From Halorarum halophilum (GTDB taxonomy: Archaea > Halobacteriota > Halobacteria > Halobacteriales > Haloferacaceae), in contig NZ_CP058529.1 in the NCBI RefSeq assembly GCF_013401515.1, positions 806,001-870,000 of the forward strand: a DNA stretch of 64,000 bases, written 5' to 3'. The notes under the pieces were generated by a model. It made no database searches. It had not been told where the DNA came from and was given only the letters and a program-made list of their open reading frames with translations. Shown one piece after another: positions 26,332 through 34,145 of this stretch. Within the stretch, counting starts at the first letter, position 1. The number at the start of each line of letters is the position of its first letter. A program made the position numbers and the translations under genes.

Positions 26332-27644
26332 GAGTCGTCCTCCGTGCTGAGTATCTCGTAGATCGCGCCGGTCACGTCCGCGGGCCCGCCGACGCGGGCG
26401 ACGGCGACGTTGTCGCGGTCGGCGAGTTCTCGCTCGACCTCCTCGGCGTGGGTCGCGTTCACAGCGCCGCCGCCCGGCTGTGTCTCCACGTAGGCGTGGA
26501 GGTTCGCGTCGAGTTCGCGCATCAGCGGCACGACGCTCTCGACGGTGTCGTTGCTGGAGTTCTCGGAGTCGCCCGCCGCGAACACGTAGCGGTTCCACTC
26601 GCTCCAGGGGTACTCCTCCAGGATCTCCGCGGCCAGTTCGTAGGCGCTGGAGATGCGCGTCCCGCCGCCCGAGCGGATGCCGAAGAACTCGCCGCGTTCG
26701 ACCTCCCACGCCTCGGCGTCGTGGGCGATGTACCGGAACTCGGCCTCGTCGTACTTGCCGGTCAGGTACCAGTCGAGCGGCGTGAACACCCGCTCGACAA
26801 GCTCGCGCTTGCGCTGGCGCATCGACCCCGACACGTCGCGGATGTTGACGACGACGACGTTCTTCTGCTTCCTCTCGACGATCTCGGGGTGGCGGTACCG
26901 CTCGTCCTCCTGTCGGAACGGCACCTGGCGGAGGCCGTCGCGGCGGATGCGGTCGGTGATCGGCTCGCGCTCGACCTCCTCGCGGACCTCGTCGAAGGAG
27001 GCCCAGGCGCCGCGCTCGTCGGCGACCTCGTCCATCGCCTCCTCGACCCACGCGAGCGAGACGAGGACGTTCTCCTCGCGGCAGAACCGGAACACGTCGC
27101 GGGCGTCGACGCCCTCGACCTTGCACGCCTCGCGGACGAACGACTCGTCGAAGTCGGTTGCGAGCTTCCGCTTCAGGCCGCGCTTGAACAGCTGTTCGAA
27201 GTCCAGCGTGGAGTTCGGGCCGGCGCGGGTCAGCTCCGTGAAGTCGCCCTCGAGCTCCTCGACGACGCGCTTGCCCTTCGGTTCGAGGTCCAGCCCGAGC
27301 GTCTCGTCGAGCTCCTCGGCGAACTCCTCGGGGTCCATCTCGTAGTAGCCGTGCTCGCCCCCTCCCTCGCCGGCCTCGTCGCCGTCGCCATCCTGGTCGC
27401 CGTCCCCGGGATCGCCGGGGACGTCGACCGGCTGGCCGGGTTCGGGCGTGCCGCCCTGCCCCTGGCCGACGCCGCCCATGTCGCGCTGGTCGTAGGCGAA
27501 CTCCGGCAGGTCGACCATCTTCACCGGGATGCGGATCCGGTCGCTCCCCCCGGCGAGGTCGCCCTCGCGGATGAACTCCTCGAGGTCGGGACGGCGCTCG
27601 TCGCCGATCTCCCGGAACCGTTCGAGGTCCTCCCTCAGTCCCAT
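26328..27644 (-). CDS. YeaH/YhbH-type DUF444 von Willebrand-like protein
   Basis: A 438-residue protein of the DUF444 (UPF0229) family. The first 60 residues contain the conserved [15 protein letters not shown]; a long Gly/Asp/Gln-rich region follows (about 58-100); the C-terminal half carries a von Willebrand A-like fold with the metal-site motif RDVSGSM and downstream [13 protein letters not shown]. It is the usual partner of PrkA and SpoVR. The start overlaps the upstream PrkA stop by ten bases, indicating tight coupling. The low-complexity insert is characteristic of haloarchaeal copies. Confidence 0.92.
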   Translation of the reverse strand: MGLREDLERFREIGDERRPDLEEFIREGDLAGGSDRIRIPVKMVDLPEFAYDQRDMGGVGQGQGGTPEPGQPVDVPGDPGDGDQDGDGDEAGEGGGEHGYYEMDPEEFAEELDETLGLDLEPKGKRVVEELEGDFTELTRAGPNSTLDFEQLFKRGLKRKLATDFDESFVREACKVEGVDARDVFRFCREENVLVSLAWVEEAMDEVADERGAWASFDEVREEVEREPITDRIRRDGLRQVPFRQEDERYRHPEIVERKQKNVVVVNIRDVSGSMRQRKRELVERVFTPLDWYLTGKYDEAEFRYIAHDAEAWEVERGEFFGIRSGGGTRISSAYELAAEILEEYPWSEWNRYVFAAGDSENSSNDTVESVVPLMRELDANLHAYVETQPGGGAVNATHAEEVERELADRDNVAVARVGGPADVTGAIYEILSTEDDS

Positions 27645-29992
27645 CGCGCGCTCACCTCCCGCATGACGGTCCGGCCGGTCAACTCGGCCGAGGCGGGGCT
27701 GTACCCGCGGTCGCGGAGGTGTGCGACCGTGCGTTCCTTCACCCGTTCGGTCTCCGTGTTCGCCGGCGGGTCGTCCCACCGGGTCGGGTCGAAGTCGGGG
27801 AAGATGCGCCGCACGTCCTCCCAGGAGTGCGTGTCGAGCACCTCCCGGATGACGGGGATCTCCCCGAGGTCGACGTCGGAGACGGCGAAGTCCTCGTCGC
27901 GGTGCTCCCACGCGTAGCGGTTCAGCGCCGTGATGACCTTCTCCGTCCGGAAGCGGGCGACCGGGGAGGTCGGCTTCGTCCCGTCGTAGTCGTCCTCCTC
28001 GAATCGCCCGAGGTGCTCGGTCTCGAACACCTGCATGAGGAGCGGGTCGGGATCGACAGTGCCGTGGTCGGTCTCCACCTGCTCGCCCGCGTCCCACGCG
28101 AAGACGTGCTCGACGTACTCGGCGACGGTCTCCTCCGGGACGCCCTTCTCGGCGAGCACCGCGTCGAGCACGTCGCGCTCCTGGCGGTCGAACACGTACT
28201 CCTTCACCTCGGCGAGACGGTTCTCGTACTCGGCGGCCTCCGCCCGGGAGAACACCGGCGCCTCGTCGAGCCCCTCTGCCATCTCATCGAGGATATCGTC
28301 GGGCATCAACACCGAGCCGACGTCCAGGTCCGGGTGCGCCCGGTCGGTCTCCTCGTGGAGCAGGTCGGCGATGACGTCGCGGGTGTAGGTCACCGGGATG
28401 CCGTGGACGCCGTCCTCGCCCTCGAACTCGAACTCGTCCGCGTCGACGCGGTCGTCGCCCTCGCGGAGGAACCCCTTCTCGTATAGCAGCGCCTTGTCGA
28501 CGAGCGACAGGTCCTTCGGGAGGTCCTCCCCGTCGAGCCTCGTGACGACGCTGTAGGCCGCAGCGCCCTCCAGCGCGTGCGGGGCGAGTTCGCGCGAACT
28601 GGTCCGGCCGCGCTCGTCGCGAACGGTCAGGCGCATGGGCGCGCGGACGCGCTCGTCGACGGCCCGTCGGACGGCCTCCCGGTCCGTCCCGCCGAGGCGG
28701 GTCGCGCGGGAGTCGAGCCGGCCCGACGCGGTCGGGTCGGCGCCGTCCCCGTCCGTCGCCTCCGCGGCGGCGACCGTCTCCCACACCTGGGTCTCGTTGG
28801 TGAGTTCGCGGTGGATCAGCTCCGTCTCCAGCGAGATGCTCGTGAGGTAGCGGAACTCGTGGCGGTCGAGCCGGCGCTTGAGCGCCTTCAGCGGGTCGCG
28901 GCCGTTCCGGTCGGAGAACTGGTCGAGTTCGGCGTCGAGGTCGGGGTTCGAGATGACGACGAGCTGCGTGTCGAGGTCCATCCCGATGCCCTTGTCGAGC
29001 TTCACCCGACGCTCGTCGGGGACGTTCAGCAGTTTCCGGAGCAGGTCCGCGTGCTGGCTCGCGTCCTCGACGACCGTGAGGAGGCCGTTCCCCTGCGAGA
29101 GCACGCCGTCGTAGCTGAACGCCCGCGGGTCCTTCCGGCCGCGGCTGTCGAGTTCACGGAGCATCCCGGGCATCCACGAGCCGACCAGCCGCTCTTTGGG
29201 GCTGCCGTCGTCCTCGGCGTGGAGCACGCCGATGCCGTCACCGACGTCGACGACGTAGTTCTTCACCCGGAGGTGTCGGTCGTCGATCACCGCCGAGAAC
29301 AGGTCGCTGCGACCCTCCCGGCGGTACTCCTCCTCGAGGTAGTCGTACGCCTCGCGGCTGAACGGGTCGAGGTCGGCGTCGACGCGGATGGGGAACTCCG
29401 GGTCGGAACTGTCGTTCAACTCCGCGAGCAGCTCGCGGCGAACGTCCGAGGGGAACACCGAGAGCGGGTGGGTCCGGACCGGGCTCTCGTACCAGTCGTC
29501 CTCGTGATCCTGTGTCGTGCCGTAGCCGAGGGTCCCGGCGTCGTCGCCGCCCGCGATGTTCCACTCGACTGTGTACCGTCGGCCCTCCTCGGTCTTCGAG
29601 TACTCGCGCAGGCCGTTGACGAGGCAACGCTTCAGCTCGGACTTCCCGGTCGCCGTCGGCCCGTCGAACCAGTGGATCTTCTCGTCCTTGCCGCGACCGG
29701 CCGCGAGCGTGCGCAGGTCGTCGACGAAGGCGTTCAGCACGGCGGTGTTGCCGAGCACCGCGTGTTCGCCGTCGTTGTTCGGGTCGTCGAAGAAGCGGTA
29801 GCGCTCCCGCTCCTCGCCCTCCTCCACCACGGTCCGTGTGCCGAGCGACTCGATGGCCCCGAGCAGGTACGCCGCGGAGCCAGCGGCCGTCGCGGGCCGC
29901 TCGAACACCTGGTCGACGTACTCGCCGAGGCTCATCGGCGGCTCGTAGGCGCCGGCGAGCGCGCGGTCGGCACGGTCGATGTAGTCGGTCAT
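27635..29992 (-). CDS. PrkA-type AAA/serine kinase paralogue, second copy
   Basis: A 785-residue PrkA-family protein, longer and more diverged than the first copy. An AAA domain with P-loop [12 protein letters not shown] lies near residue 115, followed by [12 protein letters not shown] and a [10 protein letters not shown] sensor-like strand. The phrase [19 protein letters not shown] stands where the canonical protein has a CNANRGI segment. The C-terminal kinase-like region is helical, ending in a [18 protein letters not shown] block. The start ATG overlaps the TGA of the first PrkA gene by one base; a GTG three bases earlier is also possible. It probably acts with the first PrkA as a paralogous pair. 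Confidence 0.88.
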   Translation of the reverse strand: MTDYIDRADRALAGAYEPPMSLGEYVDQVFERPATAAGSAAYLLGAIESLGTRTVVEEGEERERYRFFDDPNNDGEHAVLGNTAVLNAFVDDLRTLAAGRGKDEKIHWFDGPTATGKSELKRCLVNGLREYSKTEEGRRYTVEWNIAGGDDAGTLGYGTTQDHEDDWYESPVRTHPLSVFPSDVRRELLAELNDSSDPEFPIRVDADLDPFSREAYDYLEEEYRREGRSDLFSAVIDDRHLRVKNYVVDVGDGIGVLHAEDDGSPKERLVGSWMPGMLRELDSRGRKDPRAFSYDGVLSQGNGLLTVVEDASQHADLLRKLLNVPDERRVKLDKGIGMDLDTQLVVISNPDLDAELDQFSDRNGRDPLKALKRRLDRHEFRYLTSISLETELIHRELTNETQVWETVAAAEATDGDGADPTASGRLDSRATRLGGTDREAVRRAVDERVRAPMRLTVRDERGRTSSRELAPHALEGAAAYSVVTRLDGEDLPKDLSLVDKALLYEKGFLREGDDRVDADEFEFEGEDGVHGIPVTYTRDVIADLLHEETDRAHPDLDVGSVLMPDDILDEMAEGLDEAPVFSRAEAAEYENRLAEVKEYVFDRQERDVLDAVLAEKGVPEETVAEYVEHVFAWDAGEQVETDHGTVDPDPLLMQVFETEHLGRFEEDDYDGTKPTSPVARFRTEKVITALNRYAWEHRDEDFAVSDVDLGEIPVIREVLDTHSWEDVRRIFPDFDPTRWDDPPANTETERVKERTVAHLRDRGYSPASAELTGRTVMREVSARWD

Positions 29993-32064
29993 CACTGCTC
30001 CAGTTCGCTCTTTGCCACCTCCGCGCCGGCGAACTCCAGCACCTCGCGAGCCCCCTCACGCGAGTATCCCTGCTCGTGGAGCGCGTCGACCCAGGCGCTC
30101 CGCTCGTCGTCGTCGAGTTCCCCGGCCGAGACCAGCGCGGAGAAGTTGATGTTGTGTTTCTTGTCCTCCCAGAGCTTCCGCTCGAGCGCGCGGCGCAGTC
30201 GGTCGTTGTCCTGCGGGTCGAAGCTCACGCCCTCGCGCGCGCGCCGCGACACCCAGTTGGCGACCTCCTGGCGGAAGTCGTCCTTGCGGTCGCCCGGGAT
30301 GTCGAGCTTCTCCTCGACCGAGCGCAGGAACGTCTCGTCGGGCTCCTGCTCGCGGCCGGTGAGGTCGTCCTCGACGGTCGCGTCGTCGATGTACGCCATG
30401 ACGTGGTCCATGTACTTCTCGCCCTGCCGCTGGATCTCCTCAACGTCGTAGGCGAGCGCGTGGCGGACGTCCTCGATGGCGCGCTCGCGGTACTCGTTGC
30501 GGACGAGTTCGAGGTAGCGCTCGTAGCGTTCGAGGTTGTCCTCGGGAATGGAGCCGTGGTTCTCGAGGTTCTCCTCGAAATGGGAGAACACCGACAGCGG
30601 CGAGAGGTACGACCGGCCGCGGTGGGTGGCGTCCATGATGGCCTCGGCGATCTCGTCGCCGATGAACCGCGCGGAGACGCCCTCCATCCCCTCGGCGATG
30701 TCGGCGACCGCGTCGCCGTCCTCGCGGAGCTTCCGCTCGTCGATGTCGTCGGTCTCGTCGATCTCGCCGTTGTAGGCCTTCGCCTTCTGGACAAGCGTGA
30801 CGCCGCCGTCGGACGGCTCCTCGATGCGGGTGAGCACGCCGAACAGACCCGCCATCTCCATGGCGTGGGGTTCGATGTGCATGTCGGGCACGTCGGCGTT
30901 CCGGAGCATCTTCCGGTAGATCTCCGCCTCCTCGCCGTACTCGAGGACGTACGGGTAGTCGATCCGCTTGGTGCGGTCGTTGAACGCCTCCATCTTCTCG
31001 TCGCCCTTCTTGTCCCGGTACTCGGGCATGTTCGTCCGGCCGACGATCACCTGGTCGATGTCGATGCGGGGGTTGTTCCGCGGCTTGATCGTCTGCTCTT
31101 GGGAGGCGTGGAGGAAGTCGTAGAGGAACTCGCGCTGGAGCTTCAACAGCTCCTCGCCGCTGAAGATGCCGCGGTTGGCGTTACAGAACGCGCCGGCGTA
31201 GTCGAACGATCGCGGGTCGTTCTCGCCGTACACCGCGAGCTTCGAGTAGTTGACGTCGCCGGTCAGCTCCGTCTCGTCCTGGTTCTTCTTGTCCTTCGGC
31301 TCGAACGTCTCGACGCAGCGCCGGCGGTTCTCGTCCGCGACGAGGCGGACGATCTCCACGTGGTTCTCGAGGACGGCCTGCAGGTCGTCGTCGTACTCCG
31401 CGAGCAGCGCGTTCATGTAGAAGCCCGATGCGGGGTCGAGGCTCTGCTCGTTCCGGATGGTGTAGGGCGCGTCGAGCACCTCGTTCAGCCCCTCGATCAC
31501 CTCCTCGCGCTGTGGCTGGGGGAGGAGCACGAGCGGGTCCTGGTTCATCGGCGACCGGACGGTGTCGTCCGCGGGGTCCTGGTCCGGGATGACGTCGAGG
31601 AGGTTCGTCCACCGGAAGGTGTACAGCCGCCCCTCGTCGGTCCGGGTGTAGTCCTCGAAGTACCGGCGGACGAGCCAGTCGAAGTGGCTCTTGCCCGATC
31701 CGACGGGGCCGAGGAGCAACTTGATCCGTTTCTCCGGCCCGAGCCCGCGAGCCCCCGATTTCACCTTGTTCACGAACTCGTGGATCGACTCGTGGACCTC
31801 GCGGCCGTAGAAGGTGTTCTCGCCGTCGTGGAGGGGATCCTCGCTGGCCATGAGGTACTCCACCACGCCCGCGTCCTCGTCGTAGCGCGTGCCGTAGTGG
31901 TCGAACATGTCGGCGACGCGCTGGTGGGCGTTGCGCGCGATTCGGGGGTGTTCGTGGACCTCGGACAGGTACCAGTCGAAGGACTTCGCCTCGCGCAGGT
32001 CCGAGGGCACCGTCTCCTTGTATCGATCGCTCAGTTCCTCGAGGGTTTTCATGGCTCCGGTCAT
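29992..32064 (-). CDS. prkA: PrkA-type AAA/serine protein kinase, first copy
   Basis: A 690-residue PrkA-family protein. PrkA couples an AAA ATPase domain to a C-terminal kinase-like domain and is induced by starvation and stress in bacteria. The N-terminal region reads SFDWYLSEVHEHPRIARNAH; the P-loop is LGPVGSGKSHF near residue 117; Walker B and sensor segments include FCNANRGIFSGEELL and VIVGRTNMPEY; the C-terminal part has DEIAEAIMDATHRGRSYLSP and LSVFSHFEEN. It is first in the operon with the second PrkA, YeaH and SpoVR. An ATG twelve bases inside (32052) is an alternative start. The upstream region holds several palindromes. Confidence 0.92.
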   Translation of the reverse strand: MTGAMKTLEELSDRYKETVPSDLREAKSFDWYLSEVHEHPRIARNAHQRVADMFDHYGTRYDEDAGVVEYLMASEDPLHDGENTFYGREVHESIHEFVNKVKSGARGLGPEKRIKLLLGPVGSGKSHFDWLVRRYFEDYTRTDEGRLYTFRWTNLLDVIPDQDPADDTVRSPMNQDPLVLLPQPQREEVIEGLNEVLDAPYTIRNEQSLDPASGFYMNALLAEYDDDLQAVLENHVEIVRLVADENRRRCVETFEPKDKKNQDETELTGDVNYSKLAVYGENDPRSFDYAGAFCNANRGIFSGEELLKLQREFLYDFLHASQEQTIKPRNNPRIDIDQVIVGRTNMPEYRDKKGDEKMEAFNDRTKRIDYPYVLEYGEEAEIYRKMLRNADVPDMHIEPHAMEMAGLFGVLTRIEEPSDGGVTLVQKAKAYNGEIDETDDIDERKLREDGDAVADIAEGMEGVSARFIGDEIAEAIMDATHRGRSYLSPLSVFSHFEENLENHGSIPEDNLERYERYLELVRNEYRERAIEDVRHALAYDVEEIQRQGEKYMDHVMAYIDDATVEDDLTGREQEPDETFLRSVEEKLDIPGDRKDDFRQEVANWVSRRAREGVSFDPQDNDRLRRALERKLWEDKKHNINFSALVSAGELDDDERSAWVDALHEQGYSREGAREVLEFAGAEVAKSELEQ

Positions 32065-32183
32065 GGTTGTGTGTGTCCGCGTGGCCGACGACGAACGTCG
32101 GTCCGACGCCGACCGTGTTCGACCCAGCCCACGCGACTGAAACGGCGGGGAAGCGACCAGAGCGGCGGAGCGAGCGGGGTCGA

Positions 32184-32204
32184 CCTCCCCCTTCTTGGGG
32201 GAGG
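32184..32204. promoter_or_regulatory. Perfect 8-bp inverted repeat before the PrkA operon
   Basis: CCTCCCCC and GGGGGAGG flank a five-base loop TTCTT. On the minus strand the repeat lies about 120 bases before the PrkA start. It falls either just downstream of a CATTAAG box at 32206-32212 or at the 5' end of a transcript starting from the CTTTTAGG box at 32231-32238. It could be an operator or a 5'-leader hairpin. Confidence 0.55.
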
Positions 32205-32205
32205 C

Positions 32206-32239
32206 TTAATGCCATGTGGGTTGTTAACACCTAAAAGCC
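32206..32239 (-). promoter_or_regulatory. Candidate TATA boxes of the PrkA operon
   Basis: Two minus-strand AT-rich elements, GCTTTTAGG near 32231-32239 and CATTAAG at 32206-32212, are separated by the palindrome TGTTAACA at 32222-32229. Either could position transcription factor B upstream of the PrkA transcript; initiation would fall near 32207 or 32180 and leave a leader of over 100 bases. Confidence 0.45.
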
Positions 32240-32301
32240 TTGCCCCGGCAGGGAGGCTGAACCGCACGCGTCAGCCCTGCGCATGCCGGGCGTCCGCCCT
32301 C

Positions 32302-32311
32302 CTTTAAGTAC
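32302..32311 (+). promoter_or_regulatory. TATA box of the DUF5820-like gene
   Basis: CTTTAAGTAC on the plus strand is a clear TATA-type element. Initiation about 26-30 bases downstream would give a leader of roughly 30 bases before ATG 32369. Confidence 0.5.
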
Positions 32312-32368
32312 GCCCCCCGTCGGCGGCCGAGCGGACGGCATTTGTGGCCCGCCGCCCTAGCGGTCGAT

Positions 32369-32761
32369 ATGAGCTTCGAGTCGGCGTCGCTCCCGGACGG
32401 CTGGCGGGTGTGGAACGAGGAGGCCGAGGGCCGGACCGTGCTCGTCTACCGCCCAGACGTGTTCGACGGCGATCGCTTCCCCGCGGCGTGTCTCCCGACC
32501 CTCTACGTGACGAACGGGTCGCCTAGGAGGCGTCCCGGCGCCGCCCAGCGCGAGGCCGACGAGTGGCGCGTGACGCTGTTCCTCGAACCCGACGTCGAGG
32601 CCGAGTCGAGTCGTCACGACGAGCGGGAGGAGGCGGTCGCCGCGGCCAGGGACCTGACCGACCGGTTCGCGTCGGGGGAGATCGACTACCGGGGCGCCTA
32701 CCAGGTCCCCCGCGAGGAGTACTTCGCGGAACTCGACGAGTTGACGGGGCGAAAGGCGTAA
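32369..32761 (+). CDS. DUF5820-like haloarchaeal protein
   Basis: A 130-residue soluble protein beginning SFESASLPDGWRVWNEEAEG and containing VLVYRPDVFDGDRFPAACLPTL in adjacent segments, then ADEWRVTLFLEPDVEAES, and ending in YRGAYQVPREEYFAELDEL. These blocks match my memory of DUF5820, a haloarchaeal family without known function. ATG 32369 is used; the frame upstream to 32342 belongs to the leader. It lies 25 bases before the UPF0179 gene on the same strand, so the two probably form an operon. Confidence 0.8.
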   Translation: MSFESASLPDGWRVWNEEAEGRTVLVYRPDVFDGDRFPAACLPTLYVTNGSPRRRPGAAQREADEWRVTLFLEPDVEAESSRHDEREEAVAAARDLTDRFASGEIDYRGAYQVPREEYFAELDELTGRKA

Positions 32762-32786
32762 CCGCCGCCGCCGGGTAGGGCCGGGC

Positions 32787-33239
32787 ATGACCACGGTCAC
32801 GCTCGTCGGCGACCGCCTCGCGGAGGTGGGGACCGAGTTCGTCTACGAGGGGGAGTCGGCCGCCTGCGAGGGCTGTCCGTACCGCGAACAGTGTCTCAAC
32901 CTAAAGGAGGGTCGCCGCTACCGCGTGAGCGACGTGCGCGAGAACACCCAGCTCCTCGACTGCGCGGTCCACGACGGCGGCGTCCGCGCGGTCGAGGTCG
33001 AACCGGCCGGCGTCACGGCCTGCGTCCCCTCGAAGGGGGCCTACGCCGGGAGCAAGGGCTCGCTGGCCGGGCCGTGCCCGCACGTCGAGTGCCCGAGCCA
33101 CGAGTACTGCGTCCCCCAGGGCGCGTCGTTCGACGAGGAACACCGGATCACCGAGGTCCGGGGCGACCCGCCCCACGAGTACTGCGCGCTCGATCGCGAC
33201 CTGACGCTCGTGGAGTTCGCGGCTCCCGACGCGAACTGA
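32787..33239 (+). CDS. UPF0179 cysteine-rich protein
   Basis: A 150-residue archaeal UPF0179 protein. Eleven cysteines are visible, including CEGCPYREQC at 27-36, then HVECPSHEYC and PPHEYCALDRD further on, suggesting a structural metal site or iron-sulfur cluster; this is inference. The VTACVPSKGAYAGSKGSLAG segment is the most conserved stretch of the family. Function is unknown. It is the second gene of a probable two-gene operon with the DUF5820-like protein. Confidence 0.88.
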   Translation: MTTVTLVGDRLAEVGTEFVYEGESAACEGCPYREQCLNLKEGRRYRVSDVRENTQLLDCAVHDGGVRAVEVEPAGVTACVPSKGAYAGSKGSLAGPCPHVECPSHEYCVPQGASFDEEHRITEVRGDPPHEYCALDRDLTLVEFAAPDAN

Positions 33240-33329
33240 GCGTCGAGAGGAGAAAATCGACCGTAAACGGGAGTCCGTTCTGGGGACGGGTCCGGAGGCG
33301 TTCTCACCGAATCCGACTGTAATCGTCGA

Positions 33330-34010
33330 TCAGCGCCGCGGCGTCCGGGTCCCGCTCGCGTTCGCGGCGCCGAGTTCCGTCGTGTTCAGCTCCTGCATCG
33401 GGTCGGGGAGCCCCGCTGCCGCCGCGTCGAGGTGGGCGAGCGCGTCGGCGACGGGGCCGCCCTCGGGCCCCTCGCCGTGGTTCAGGAGCTGGAGGTACCC
33501 CCTGGCGAGCGCGACGTACATCGCCGCCTCGTCGAGGTACGTGCAGCCGAGCATGTTCGCCCAGACGTGTCCGGGGCGGTTCACGGTCCGATGGAACGCG
33601 AACGACTCGCCGAGGTCGTCCTCGACGGCGGCGACCGCGAGGTCCGAGAGCGCCGCCTTCGCCAGGGCCCAGTCGTCGAGGTGGTCGCCCCAGAACCGGC
33701 GGAGGCGCTCGGCCTCGAAGTCGGCGTCGACGTCGTAGGCGTCCGCGGGGACGCCGTGGGCCTCCAGCGCCTCGGCGACCGCGGCGGCCGACTCCGCGGG
33801 GTCGCCCTCCGTCCCGACGATGAGCCGGAGCGTCGGCGCGTCGTACCGGCCGCTGGCGTCCCAGAACGAGTGCATCCAGAACGCCACGTCGCCGTCGGCT
33901 TCGGCAGCGCGCATCGTCGGCGCGACGGACTCCGTAAGCACGCGGTGTTTGCCCGTGAGCCCGTCGTCGGCCAGGCGAAGCCAGCGGACTGCGACAGCGA
34001 AGTACTCCAT
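33330..34010 (-). CDS. Unrecognised haloarchaeal protein
   Basis: A 226-residue soluble protein. The N-terminal half alternates strands and helices (EYFAVAVRWLRLADDG, then VAFWMHSFWDASGRYDAPTL, then LRLIVGTEGDPAESAAAVAE); the C-terminal half is helical (LAKAALSDLAVAAVEDDLG, HVWANMLGCTYLDEAAMYVA). The tail is Thr/Arg-rich. I do not recognise the family. The pattern of paired Arg-Leu-Ile strands and C-terminal helices has a faint likeness to the lantibiotic-dehydratase C-terminal domain, but no conserved motif supports that. It stands alone, divergent from the Dna2-like gene. Confidence 0.7.
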   Translation of the reverse strand: MEYFAVAVRWLRLADDGLTGKHRVLTESVAPTMRAAEADGDVAFWMHSFWDASGRYDAPTLRLIVGTEGDPAESAAAVAEALEAHGVPADAYDVDADFEAERLRRFWGDHLDDWALAKAALSDLAVAAVEDDLGESFAFHRTVNRPGHVWANMLGCTYLDEAAMYVALARGYLQLLNHGEGPEGGPVADALAHLDAAAAGLPDPMQELNTTELGAANASGTRTPRR

Positions 34011-34145
34011 GGCCGGCCCTGAGACGCCGGTGCGGTAAACTCCACCGGAGGAGGTGGGCGGGCCGGGCGACGCCTCGCCCGACGTGGTGCCGGATGCGGT
34101 CCGACTACCGACACCGTTTTTCCCACGCACCGACCCACTCCGATA

